Shown: positions 52,521 through 60,772 of the stretch, piece by piece | Layout of the letters: the number at the start of each line of letters is the position of its first letter | Position numbering within the stretch: the first letter of the stretch is position 1 | NCBI GenBank assembly: GCA_900169975.1 | Contig: LT827121.1 | Location: 1-64,000 of the forward strand | Reading direction: 5' to 3' | Length of the DNA: 64,000 nucleotides | From: Pseudoflavonifractor sp. Marseille-P3106 | GTDB lineage: Bacteria; Bacillota; Clostridia; Oscillospirales; Oscillospiraceae | Made by a program: the position numbers and the translations under genes | The notes under the pieces: model-generated | Told to the model about the DNA's origin: nothing | Seen by the model: only the letters and a program-made list of their open reading frames with translations | The model's database searches: none

Positions 52521-52808
52521 ATGCTGACCATTATCGAACTGACGCCCCGGGCAGACGGAGGACACGGCGTACAGAGCCAGAGCCACCGGAAGGAGTGCTG
52601 GCTGGAGGGCTGGATCGAGGTGCCGGAAGCGCTGGTCCAGACTGTGTGGGACTGCGGGGGCTATTGCGAGCTCACCGTGGAGGAGGGAGTGCTGACTGCC
52701 GTCACACCCGCCCAGAGACCGGCCGGGCCGGAGCAGGAGCCCACGGAGCTGGAGCAGCTCCGGGCCGATGTGGATTACCTGGCTGCGATGGGAGGTGTGG
52801 ATCTGTGA
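52521..52808 (+). CDS. Prophage tail-associated hypothetical protein
   Basis: A 95-residue protein with WLEGWIEVPEALVQTVWDCGGYCELTVEEGVLTAVTP, resembling small proteins that follow tail-fibre genes in clostridial prophages. An acidic C-terminus (PEQEPTELEQLRAD) ends it. AAAGGAGG precedes the start, and it overlaps the XkdX-like gene by GTGA. No tail genes are left upstream. Confidence 0.6.
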   Translation: MLTIIELTPRADGGHGVQSQSHRKECWLEGWIEVPEALVQTVWDCGGYCELTVEEGVLTAVTPAQRPAGPEQEPTELEQLRADVDYLAAMGGVDL

Positions 52809-52933
52809 GCGTATATGAGATGGCCCGGAAGTATTATCCCAGACTGTGGAACGCCCAGCGCATTGAGGCGCTGGTGGCGGCGGGCCGGCTGAGCCGGGCC
52901 GAGGCGGACGCGCTTCTGGCAGCGGCGGGCTGA
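52805..52933 (+). CDS. XkdX-like phage protein
   Basis: A 42-residue protein: YEMARKYYPRLWNAQRIEAL and VAAGRLSRAEADALLAAAG. The pattern is that of XkdX, found just before lysis genes in Firmicute phages. It starts at GTG within the previous stop (GTGA), and its stop TGATG overlaps the endolysin start. Confidence 0.7.
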   Translation: MSVYEMARKYYPRLWNAQRIEALVAAGRLSRAEADALLAAAG

Positions 52934-53718
52934 TGCGGGAGGCCAGGGAAATCATAGAGGAAAAGCGGGAAAAAGTCAATGAGAAATCCTGCCCGAGGGG
53001 AGAGGAGAAAGAGAATTTGACGGTTCAGGAAAAGCTGCTGGCGCTGGCCCGGGACGAGCTGGGCACCCGGGAGGCGCCGGCGGGGAGCAACCGGGTGAAG
53101 TACAATACGGCCTACTACGGCCGGGAGGTGTCCGGTCCGGCCTATCCGTGGTGCTGTGTGTTCCAGTGGTGGCTCTTTCGGCAGGCAGGAGCGGGGAGAC
53201 TCTTTTATGGAGGGGGAAAGACCGCATCCTGCACGGAGCTCTACCGCTATTACCGGAACCAGGGGCGGGCGGTGGGCCCTGCGGAGCTTCAAAGAGGGGA
53301 CCTGGTGTTTTTTGTCTTTGACGGCGGGGCGAGCGGAGGGATGAACCACGTGGGGATCTGCGAGCGCGTGGAGAACGGCTACGTGACAACCATCGACGGA
53401 AACACCGGCACGGACAGCGAGGCCAATGGCGGGGCCGTGCTGCGCCGCCGGAGAGCGCTCCGGTTTGTGGGTGGGGCGGCCCGTGTGGAGGAGGAGGCCC
53501 GTGTGGATGGGGAGGAAGAGATGAAGCAATATCGATATGTGGCGGAAATGCCGGAGTGGGCGCAGACTGCGGCCGAGAAGGCCATTGCTGCCGGCGTGAT
53601 CAAAATGGACGAGAGCGGCGCGGCGGCAGTCTACGAGACCAACCTTCAAAGCCTGGTATGGCTGGAGCGGCTGGGATTGCTGGATGGACCGGGGAAGGAG
53701 CCGGAAAATGGAGCATAA
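52933..53718 (+). CDS. CHAP-domain endolysin
   Basis: A 261-residue phage lysin. The CHAP cysteine lies in YPWCCVFQWWLFRQAG and the His in GGMNHVGICERVENGYVTTIDGNT. The C-terminal EMPEWAQTAAEKAIAAGVIKMDE...LVWLERLGLL looks like a wall-binding tail of clostridial phage lysins. A TTG start at 53017 with GAGGAG upstream is an alternative to ATG 52933, which is coupled to the XkdX-like stop. Confidence 0.82.
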   Translation: MREAREIIEEKREKVNEKSCPRGEEKENLTVQEKLLALARDELGTREAPAGSNRVKYNTAYYGREVSGPAYPWCCVFQWWLFRQAGAGRLFYGGGKTASCTELYRYYRNQGRAVGPAELQRGDLVFFVFDGGASGGMNHVGICERVENGYVTTIDGNTGTDSEANGGAVLRRRRALRFVGGAARVEEEARVDGEEEMKQYRYVAEMPEWAQTAAEKAIAAGVIKMDESGAAAVYETNLQSLVWLERLGLLDGPGKEPENGA

Positions 53719-54154
53719 GATCAATTCCCTCAAGGGGGCGGTGAGCGCGGCGCTGGCGGCGCTCACCGCCCTTTGGGGCTGGTTTGGGTGGCTGATCGTG
53801 GCGTGGGCGGTCTGCATGGGGATGGATGTGCTCACCGGGATGGCGGCGGGGGCCAAGCGGGGGGACTGGTCCTCCGCAGCCGCCCGGGAGGGACTGTGGC
53901 ACAAGGCCGGCTGTGTGGCCGCGGTGACCATCTCCGGGATCTTGGATCTGGTGGTGGGGCAGATCCTGGCCAATCTGCCCACGGTGGAGCTGCCCTTTTC
54001 CTACACGGTGTTTCTCTGCCCCCTGGTGGTGATCTGGTACATCCTCACGGAGGTGGGGAGCATTGTGGAAAATGCGGGGGCGATGGGGGCGCCGCTGCCG
54101 GGGTGGCTGAAGCAGGCGGTGGCCGTGCTGCGGGATCAGGTGGAGCCCAAGTAG
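53708..54154 (+). CDS. Phage holin family protein
   Basis: A 148-residue membrane protein with three to four spans. The LIVAWAVCMGMDVLTGMAAGAKRG region and SSAAAREGLWHKAGCVAAV match the phage_holin_4 family (toxin secretion/phage lysis holin). It overlaps the endolysin gene by eleven bases. Confidence 0.85.
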   Translation: MEHKINSLKGAVSAALAALTALWGWFGWLIVAWAVCMGMDVLTGMAAGAKRGDWSSAAAREGLWHKAGCVAAVTISGILDLVVGQILANLPTVELPFSYTVFLCPLVVIWYILTEVGSIVENAGAMGAPLPGWLKQAVAVLRDQVEPK

Positions 54155-54181
54155 ACGGAAAGACCGGGGCGCGATTGCAAG

Positions 54182-54331
54182 TTGCATCTGGAAGGGATTT
54201 TTACTATAATAAAAGAACGGCAGGCGCTGCGCCCGGAGAGGGACCGCCGCCGTACCGGCGCATGGCGGCCGCCTTTTTGCGGACCTACCGGCGAAAGGCG
54301 TAAATATTGTGGGACAGGCGGAGAGACGAAT
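54182..54331 (+). promoter_or_regulatory. Promoter and structured leader of the TrmH-family gene
   Basis: TTGCAT (54182-54187) and TATAAT (54205-54210) with a 17-base spacer. The 115-base GC-rich leader has a GCCGCC/GGCGGC hairpin followed by CGCCTTTTT, a weak attenuator candidate. Confidence 0.7.
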
Positions 54332-55162
54332 ATGCCCAACAGGATTGAAATAACAGATCTGACACGGCCTGAGCTGGATGTCTTTGCCCGGCTGACGGAG
54401 GCGCAGCTGCGCAGCCGGAGAGAGGCGGAGAAGGGCATTTTTATTGCGGAGAGCCCCAAAGTCATCGAGCGGGCCCTGGACGCGGGGTGTGAACCTGTTT
54501 CCCTCTTGATGGAGCGCAGACAGATCGAGGGGCAGGCCGCCGGGATCCTGACGCGCTGCGGCGACGTGCCTGTCTACACGGCGGACCGGGAACTGCTGGC
54601 GGGGCTGACGGGGTATCCGCTGACCCGGGGCGTGCTGTGCGCCATGCGGCGTCCCAGACTGCCCAGTGTGGAGGAGCTGTGCACCGGAGCGCGCCGGGTG
54701 GCGGTTTTGGAGAACATCGTGGACACCACCAACGTGGGCGCCATTTTCCGCTCGGCGGCGGCGCTGGGGATGGACGGGGTACTGGTCACGCCGTCCTGCT
54801 GCGATCCGCTGTACCGACGGGCGGCGCGGGTCAGTATGGGGACGGTGTTTCAGATCCCCTGGACCCGGATCGGCATTCAGCCGGCGGATTGGCCCGGAGC
54901 CGGGATAGAGCGGCTGCGCAGTCTGGGATTTCGGACTGCCGCCATGGCTTTGAGCGGCACCGCCGTCAGCGTGGACGACCCCCGACTCGCGGCGGAGGAG
55001 AAGCTGGCCATCGTACTGGGAACGGAGGGCGACGGGCTGGCCCGCAGCACCATTGCCGACTGTGATTACACGGTGTGCATCCCCATGCTCCACGGCGTAG
55101 ACTCGCTGAACGTGGCGGCCGCCAGCGCGGTGGCCTTTTGGCAGCTCAGGGCGCGGAGATAA
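54332..55162 (+). CDS. TrmH/SpoU-family RNA methyltransferase
   Basis: A 276-residue 2'-O-ribose methyltransferase. The N-terminal substrate-binding part has EKGIFIAESPKVIERALD. The SPOUT knot motifs are LENIVDTTNVGAIFRSAAALGMDGVL, VLGTEGDGLARSTIADC and VCIPMLHGVDSLNVAAASAVAFW. Target may be 23S rRNA or tRNA; not decidable here. Confidence 0.9.
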   Translation: MPNRIEITDLTRPELDVFARLTEAQLRSRREAEKGIFIAESPKVIERALDAGCEPVSLLMERRQIEGQAAGILTRCGDVPVYTADRELLAGLTGYPLTRGVLCAMRRPRLPSVEELCTGARRVAVLENIVDTTNVGAIFRSAAALGMDGVLVTPSCCDPLYRRAARVSMGTVFQIPWTRIGIQPADWPGAGIERLRSLGFRTAAMALSGTAVSVDDPRLAAEEKLAIVLGTEGDGLARSTIADCDYTVCIPMLHGVDSLNVAAASAVAFWQLRARR

Positions 55163-55230
55163 GCCGCGGCGGGCGGCAATACGGGAAAAAGACGGACAGG
55201 CGCTGCAGCACAGGAAGAGGAGGTCCCGAC

Positions 55231-56274
55231 TTGGACGAAGAGAGACCGCACCGGAGGCGGATCCGCTACCGGGGAACCCATCCCCGCACATTTGCGGAAA
55301 AGTATAAGGAGCTGCAGCCGGAGCGCTACAGCTCCGACGTGGAGCACATTTTGCAGAGCGGAAAAACCCCGGCGGGGAGCCACGTCCCCATCTGTGTGGA
55401 AGAGATCCTGGAGTTTCTCCAGATCCGGCCCGGGCAGACGGGACTGGACGCCACCCTGGGATACGGTGGGCACACCCGGAAGATGCTGGAGCAGCTTCAG
55501 GGGCAGGGACATCTCTACGCCACCGACGTCGACCCCATCGAGTCGGAAAAGACCCGAAAGAGGCTGGAGGGGCTGGGCTATGGGCCGGATTTGCTCACCG
55601 TCCGGCGGATGAATTTTGCCGACCTGGACCAGGTGGCGCCGGGCGTGAAGTTTGATTTCGTGCTGGCCGACCTGGGGGTCTCCTCCATGCAGATCGACAA
55701 CCCGGAACGGGGATTTTCCTTCAAGCAGGACGGCCCGCTGGACCTGCGGCTGGATCCCACCGCCGGGGTCTCCGCCGCCCAGAGGCTGCGGGAACTGGAT
55801 CGGGAGGAGCTGGCCGACCTGCTGACCGAGAACGCGGACGAGCCCTACGCCGACCGGATCGCCCGGGCGGTGACCGCCGTCCGGCGCGGAGGCGGGGAGA
55901 TCGCCACCACCCGGCAGCTGGCGGGGATCATTGGGGATGCCCTGTCCTTTTTGCCTCCCGGAGAGCGGAAGGAAGGTGTAAAAAAGTCCTGCCAGAGGTG
56001 TTTCCAGGCTCTGCGGATCGACGTCAACAGCGAATTCGAGGTGCTCTACACCTTTTTGGAAAAGCTGCCGGGGGTGCTGGCCAGCGGAGGAAGGGCGGCG
56101 GTGCTCACCTTCCACTCCGGGGAGGACCGGTTGGTGAAAAAGGCGTTTCAGCAGTTTTACCGGGAAGGGGTTTATCGGGAGATCGCCGATGAGGTGATCC
56201 GGCCCTCCGCGGAGGAGTGTTTCCGCAATCCCCGGGCCAAGTCCACAAAAATGAGATGGGCTATCCGTGCATAA
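55231..56274 (+). CDS. RsmH-like 16S rRNA (cytosine-N4) methyltransferase
   Basis: A 347-residue MraW-family protein; RsmH methylates N4 of C1402. SHVPICVEEILEFLQIRPG, DATLGYGGHTRKMLE, the FDFVLADLGVSSMQIDNPERGFSF and GRAAVLTFHSGEDRLVKKAFQ motifs are present. It carries about 40 extra N-terminal residues and lies outside a division (dcw) cluster, so it may be a paralogue. Start TTG 55231 follows AGGAGG. Confidence 0.85.
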   Translation: MDEERPHRRRIRYRGTHPRTFAEKYKELQPERYSSDVEHILQSGKTPAGSHVPICVEEILEFLQIRPGQTGLDATLGYGGHTRKMLEQLQGQGHLYATDVDPIESEKTRKRLEGLGYGPDLLTVRRMNFADLDQVAPGVKFDFVLADLGVSSMQIDNPERGFSFKQDGPLDLRLDPTAGVSAAQRLRELDREELADLLTENADEPYADRIARAVTAVRRGGGEIATTRQLAGIIGDALSFLPPGERKEGVKKSCQRCFQALRIDVNSEFEVLYTFLEKLPGVLASGGRAAVLTFHSGEDRLVKKAFQQFYREGVYREIADEVIRPSAEECFRNPRAKSTKMRWAIRA

Positions 56275-56324
56275 GATGGGAAGTGGGGGCATAGAAATGG
56301 GTCGCTTAACGATTTCACAGTTAC

Positions 56325-56353
56325 TTGAGCGGGGCAAGCCTTTTTGCTATGAT
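56325..56353 (+). promoter_or_regulatory. Promoter of a candidate small RNA
   Basis: TTGAGC (56325-56330) and TATGAT (56348-56353) with a 17-base spacer. The transcript would start near 56360. Confidence 0.7.
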
Positions 56354-56359
56354 GTGATA

Positions 56360-56486
56360 CGAACATCGGGAAGAGGGAAGACACACCCTGCGACAGTGCC
56401 AGAGATGCGACTGCCCGGTGAGCAGATGAGGGACTGGGAAAAATAAAAAGCCGGCTCGGGAACCATGGTTCCCGAGCCGGCTTTTT
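56360..56486 (+). ncRNA. Candidate small RNA, about 127 bases, unknown class
   Basis: A promoter and a strong terminator (arms 56445-56463 and 56468-56486, 19 bp) bracket a non-coding sequence. Inside it are short hairpins: AGGG/CCCT, CAGTGC (56394-56399) with GC-G-ACTG (56407-56413), and CCCGGT (56414-56419) with ACTGGG (56433-56438). No open frame with a ribosome site was seen. I could not match it to 6S, SRP RNA, tmRNA or a known riboswitch. The terminator also serves the convergent SLH gene. Confidence 0.6.
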
Positions 56487-56505
56487 ATTTCAGGTTTTGC
56501 CGGGG

Positions 56506-58818
56506 TCAGTCAACTACGATGAGACGGATCTTGCCGCCGTTTTCAGGCGTGCGGTCGTAGTAGAGGGTCAGATTGTCGGAGTAGGCCCGAGCAGATTCCA
56601 TCCCCTCCTTGCCGGGGGTGAACCAGGTCTTGGTGGCCTTGTTATAGCACTGGACCTGCTCGGAGATCGGGTAGGCGACGCCCGCCACAGTGACGGTCAT
56701 GGCCTCCGGATCAAAGGCGCTGCGCTTGATGCCGGGGAGGGATTGGAGCAAAACGGTGGCGGAGATCCTGCCGTCGGCGGCATAAGCCACGCCGCCAGCC
56801 GCATCGCTGCGGACCGTACCCAGGAAGCCGCCCTGGGCGGACCTGGTCTCCGCGCCCTTGCTGTCTGCCATACGCACACAAAGCTGGGCGGGTCTGACCA
56901 CGTCGCCCTCCTCATTCTCCTCTGCACGGGTGTAAGAGAAATAGCCGTAGGTGTAGGCGTCTCCGGTGGCGTCGTTCAGGACCAGATACCTGACCCGGCC
57001 CGCGTAGTCGTAGGAGACAAAGCTGATCTTGGAGGGAGGGATGGAGGGGGCGGTGAGGTCGGAATACTTGACCGCCACAACGGCGCCGTCCTTGACTCGA
57101 TCGTAGACCGCCACATTGTCTGCCACGGGTTTGTCGCCCAGCTTTCGGGCGGCTACATCCAGGGCCCCCTTGGCATTGCTGCCGGAGACCACGGAGAGGG
57201 AGAGCGTACCGGTGGAACCGCTGGTGACGGTGACCAGTTGATTGTGATATTGGGACACGGTGGATTTGGAGACACTGCCGCTGACGGTCAGACCGCCCTG
57301 GATCAGTTTGACAGTAGCCTGGCCGTCGCTGCTGACCGAGGCAACTCCAAGGGCTTCTCCCCTCACGGTGTTGGCCGGGACGACCCCCGCCACCCGGTTG
57401 TCGGCGGTGAGAAGAAGGGTGATGCGGTCGCCGATTTTAAACGACGACAGGTCGTTTCGGGCGGAGGAGAGGACCGGGAAGGCATGGCCCATCACAGTGA
57501 TGGTGATGGGAGCCGAGGGGCTCGGCGAGACATTTTCATAGGCTCCGGTAAGTTTCAGGTCGGAGACCTGAATGAGCCGGGTGGCGCTGTCGAAGGTGGC
57601 CACGTCATACTGGCGCAGATCAGAGGCGGTAGCCGCCACACCGTTTTTGAACATGGTGTAATTTCCACTGCCGGTCATGGCGGAAAAGGGGTTGGTACCG
57701 GTACCGGGTGCGGTGCGGAGGACCATGGTGTCCGGTCCGTCGGCGGATTCGGAGGGGAAGAAGAGATAGGCCAGTTTTCCGTTGGCCCCGTAGTGGAAGG
57801 TGACCGAGGTGGAAGGAGAGAGGTTCAGGTAGACGTCCTTCCAGGTCTTGGCCTCTCCGTTTTGATAGACCACAGTGGTGGGTTCCACATCCAGTTTTTC
57901 CCCGCCGGAAATGGTGAGGTAGGTGGCCTCGGTGGACTGGATGTTCGCTGCCCGCTGGCTGGTGCCCTTCTTGGGCTGGAAGGCCAGCAGCTTGCCGTCG
58001 GCGTCCAGAAGGAGCTTGCCCTCCTGTCCTTCAATGGCGGGATCAAAGACCCGGTCGGTCTTGTAGGTGCTCTTGGTGGTGGACACGGCCCCGGTGGAGC
58101 CGTCATCGGCAGTGGCATCGGTGCTCAGCACGACGCCGCCCTCCACCTCAGAGCCGCCCTGCGCTACCAGGTAGGTCTTGTCGGAACCCTTGGATTTGCT
58201 GAAGTAGAGGTTGTAGAAGAGAACGGCGGCCTGGCCCCGGTTGATGACATCGGTGCCGGAGAGCGTGAGACCGTCGGTGAGGCCCACGGAGGCGGCGGCG
58301 GACAGATAACCGTCGTACCAAGCCCCGCCTGTGGCTACGTCGGAAACCCCGTAGCCCAGCACCCGGCAGAGAATGGTGACTGCCTCGCCGTAAGTGATGG
58401 GGCGGTCGGGGCGGAAGGTACCATCGCCCAGACCGGCCACCAGGGCGGTGCCGCCCTTGCCGTCGCTGCCAGCACCCAGTGTGATGGTGGAGGCCAGGTT
58501 GATGTAGCCACGGGCCCAGTGGCTGGGCCCCACGTCCAAATAGATGGTCCGGCCCCGCTGAGCGGGTTCTTCTTCCGCCCGGTTCAGAGCGGAAACAGAC
58601 ATTTTACAAAACTCGGCCCGGCTCAGGGTGCCGGAGGGGTTGTAGGAGCCGCCGGGAACGCCGTTTACCACGCCCATCAGGCGGAGAAATTCAGCGGCCT
58701 CCGCCGTAGTGGGATCGGTGAGGTCGGAAAAGGCGGAGAGGCGGGCGGCGGAAGCGGCGGGGTGGAGGGACACAGTGGCTGCCACCAGGACCGCGGCCAA
58801 GACACGTTTCATTCGCAT
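56506..58818 (-). CDS. Secreted protein with N-terminal SLH repeats
   Basis: About 770 residues. A signal peptide (RVLAAVLVAATVSLHPAASAA) is followed by SLH-type repeats (SDLTDPTTAEAAEFLRLMGVV, GLGDGTFRPDRPITYGEAVTILC and SVGLTDGLTLSGTDVINRGQ). A long Ser/Thr/Gly-rich body of beta-type repeats has no recognised domain. SLH repeats attach it to the cell wall. A start at 58818 is chosen, 58812 being close. It lies directly downstream of the MacAB-like exporter genes on the same strand, so co-expression is possible. Confidence 0.82.
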   Translation of the reverse strand: MRMKRVLAAVLVAATVSLHPAASAARLSAFSDLTDPTTAEAAEFLRLMGVVNGVPGGSYNPSGTLSRAEFCKMSVSALNRAEEEPAQRGRTIYLDVGPSHWARGYINLASTITLGAGSDGKGGTALVAGLGDGTFRPDRPITYGEAVTILCRVLGYGVSDVATGGAWYDGYLSAAASVGLTDGLTLSGTDVINRGQAAVLFYNLYFSKSKGSDKTYLVAQGGSEVEGGVVLSTDATADDGSTGAVSTTKSTYKTDRVFDPAIEGQEGKLLLDADGKLLAFQPKKGTSQRAANIQSTEATYLTISGGEKLDVEPTTVVYQNGEAKTWKDVYLNLSPSTSVTFHYGANGKLAYLFFPSESADGPDTMVLRTAPGTGTNPFSAMTGSGNYTMFKNGVAATASDLRQYDVATFDSATRLIQVSDLKLTGAYENVSPSPSAPITITVMGHAFPVLSSARNDLSSFKIGDRITLLLTADNRVAGVVPANTVRGEALGVASVSSDGQATVKLIQGGLTVSGSVSKSTVSQYHNQLVTVTSGSTGTLSLSVVSGSNAKGALDVAARKLGDKPVADNVAVYDRVKDGAVVAVKYSDLTAPSIPPSKISFVSYDYAGRVRYLVLNDATGDAYTYGYFSYTRAEENEEGDVVRPAQLCVRMADSKGAETRSAQGGFLGTVRSDAAGGVAYAADGRISATVLLQSLPGIKRSAFDPEAMTVTVAGVAYPISEQVQCYNKATKTWFTPGKEGMESARAYSDNLTLYYDRTPENGGKIRLIVVD

Positions 58819-58859
58819 GGAACAACACATCCTTCTGTTTGAATTGAATCGGAGGGCGG

Positions 58860-60068
58860 TCACTCCGCCCGAAGGGCCTCTACGGGCTGGAGACCGCTGG
58901 CCTTGATGGCGGGGTAGAGGCCGAAAATGACGCCCATGGCCACGGAGAAGGCGAAGGAGCCCAACGTGACCCCGATACTGGGCCAGACGATGAATTTCAG
59001 CACCAGTTTGCAGACGATGACCGTGCCCAGGTAGCCCACGGCAATGCCGATCATGCCGCCCATGCCGCAGATGAGACAGGCCTCGATCAGGAATTGGGCG
59101 ATGATGCTCTTGCGCTCAGCACCGATGGCCTTGCGGATGCCGATCTCACGGGTGCGTTCGGTGACAGTGACCAGCATGATGTTCATGATGCCGATGCCGC
59201 CCACCAGAAGGGAAATGGCGGCGATGCCGCCCAGGAACATCTGCTGCATCTGGTTTTGCTTGTTGGAGTCCTCCTGCCACTTGTTGGGGGTCTCGGCGGA
59301 GAAGTAGCCCTGGTCGCCGATCAGTCCCTTGAGATAGCCGTTGAGCAGCGTCACCGCCATGGTTGTGGAGCGGGCATCCTTGGCCTTCGCCACAAAGTTG
59401 CCTGAGTCCACACCGTTGGGAAAGTAGCGGCGAAGGGTGTAGGGGAGGAGGATGACGCGGTCTTTGCCCGAAATGTTCTGAGGATCGGTTTCGGAATAGA
59501 CCCCGATCACTTTCATGGGTGTGCCGTTGATGGTGATGGATTTTCCGATGGGGTCGGCGTAGTTGAACAGACTGCTGGCCATTTTGGAACCAAGGACGCA
59601 GACCTGATTGAGATTTTTGACATCCAGGTAGGCCAGGTCCCGGCCCTTCTCAATGGTGTAGTTGTTGCAGATGGTAAACTGCTGGTTGCCCAGAGTGATC
59701 TGGGGACGGCTCTCCCAGTCCTCATTCTTGCTCCCGCCCATGGTCTTGGAGCCGTATTTGACCGGGTAGTTTCCATAGACACTGTCATTGGGGGTGACAC
59801 CGATGATGTATTCATCCATTTTCTGGCAATAAGCGTAGAGCTTTTCCGTCACATCCTTACCGGTGTAGCTGCTGGCGGAGATGGTGATGGTGTTGTCGCC
59901 CAGGCTGGCGTAGTAATCCTTGATCCACTTGTTCTGTCCCTCGGCGAAGGAGACCAGGATGATGACTGCCGCCAGACCGATGATAATGCCCAGCATGGTC
60001 AGAGCAGAGCGGCCTTTCTTGGAGGCAATGGATTTGGCGGCGATCTTGAATGCCTGATTCAGATTCAC
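58860..60068 (-). CDS. MacB-type FtsX-domain ABC permease
   Basis: A 402-residue membrane protein with four spans: [21 protein letters not shown] near residue 20, a large extracellular MacB_PCD domain, then [37 protein letters not shown] and the C-terminal pair. It transmits ATP hydrolysis to an exporter. It overlaps the ATPase gene by four bases. Confidence 0.92.
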   Translation of the reverse strand: MNLNQAFKIAAKSIASKKGRSALTMLGIIIGLAAVIILVSFAEGQNKWIKDYYASLGDNTITISASSYTGKDVTEKLYAYCQKMDEYIIGVTPNDSVYGNYPVKYGSKTMGGSKNEDWESRPQITLGNQQFTICNNYTIEKGRDLAYLDVKNLNQVCVLGSKMASSLFNYADPIGKSITINGTPMKVIGVYSETDPQNISGKDRVILLPYTLRRYFPNGVDSGNFVAKAKDARSTTMAVTLLNGYLKGLIGDQGYFSAETPNKWQEDSNKQNQMQQMFLGGIAAISLLVGGIGIMNIMLVTVTERTREIGIRKAIGAERKSIIAQFLIEACLICGMGGMIGIAVGYLGTVIVCKLVLKFIVWPSIGVTLGSFAFSVAMGVIFGLYPAIKASGLQPVEALRAE

Positions 60069-60772
60069 AGTCCAGCCTCCTCTCGTGTGCCGTCCAGAAT
60101 GATCCGGCCGTCGGAGATGCGTACGATGCGCTCCGCGGTGGCGGCAATGCCGTTGTCATGGGTGATGAGGAGAATGGTGGAGCCCTCCTCGTGGAGACTG
60201 TGGAGGATCTCCAGAACGTGGCGGCCGGTCTTGGAGTCCAGAGCGCCGGTGGGCTCATCCGCCATGATGATGGGGGGGTGGGTGGCGATGGCCCGGGCGA
60301 TGGCCACTCGCTGCTGCTGGCCGCCCGACATCTCAGCGGGGCGGTGGTCCGCCCGGTCAAACATCCCAACCTTCTTCAGGGCCTCTTCCACCCGGATCTC
60401 CCGCTGGTCCACGGGCAGTCCCTGATAGATAAGAGGGAGCTCCACGTTTTCGGCGGCGGAGAGAGCAGGGATCAGATTGTAGCCCTGGAAGATAAACCCG
60501 ATCTGTTTGTTCCGCAGATGGGCCTGCTGCTTGTCGGTGAGGCTGGTGACGTCGGTGCCGTCCAGGTGATAATCCCCGTAGGTAGGGATGTCCAGCAGGC
60601 CCAGGACGTTCATAAGGGTGGACTTGCCGGAGCCGGAGGCGCCGATGATGGCCACAAATTCCCCGCGGTCGATTCGCAGGGAGATGCCGTCCAGGGCACG
60701 GACCTCGTTTTCTTTGCCTTCGTTGTATATCTTATACAGATCCTTGACTTCAATCAGCATATCGGCCACCAT
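60065..60772 (-). CDS. MacB-type ABC ATPase
   Basis: A 235-residue ATPase of the MacB/LolD class. Walker [37 protein letters not shown], signature [15 protein letters not shown] and [16 protein letters not shown] are present. Start ATG 60772 overlaps the adaptor stop (TGATG). Confidence 0.93.
   Translation of the reverse strand: MVADMLIEVKDLYKIYNEGKENEVRALDGISLRIDRGEFVAIIGASGSGKSTLMNVLGLLDIPTYGDYHLDGTDVTSLTDKQQAHLRNKQIGFIFQGYNLIPALSAAENVELPLIYQGLPVDQREIRVEEALKKVGMFDRADHRPAEMSGGQQQRVAIARAIATHPPIIMADEPTGALDSKTGRHVLEILHSLHEEGSTILLITHDNGIAATAERIVRISDGRIILDGTREEAGL

Noticed and set aside
56360-56486. Cobalamin riboswitch or 6S RNA for the small RNA
   Set aside because: GGGAA and CAGTG pieces recall cobalamin elements, but the B12 box and order do not match, and no gene follows in sense. 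The 6S bubble structure was not found.
56497-58842. Long plus-strand open frame opposite the SLH gene
   Set aside because: Gly/Val/His-rich shadow of a real gene; no ribosome site or motifs.
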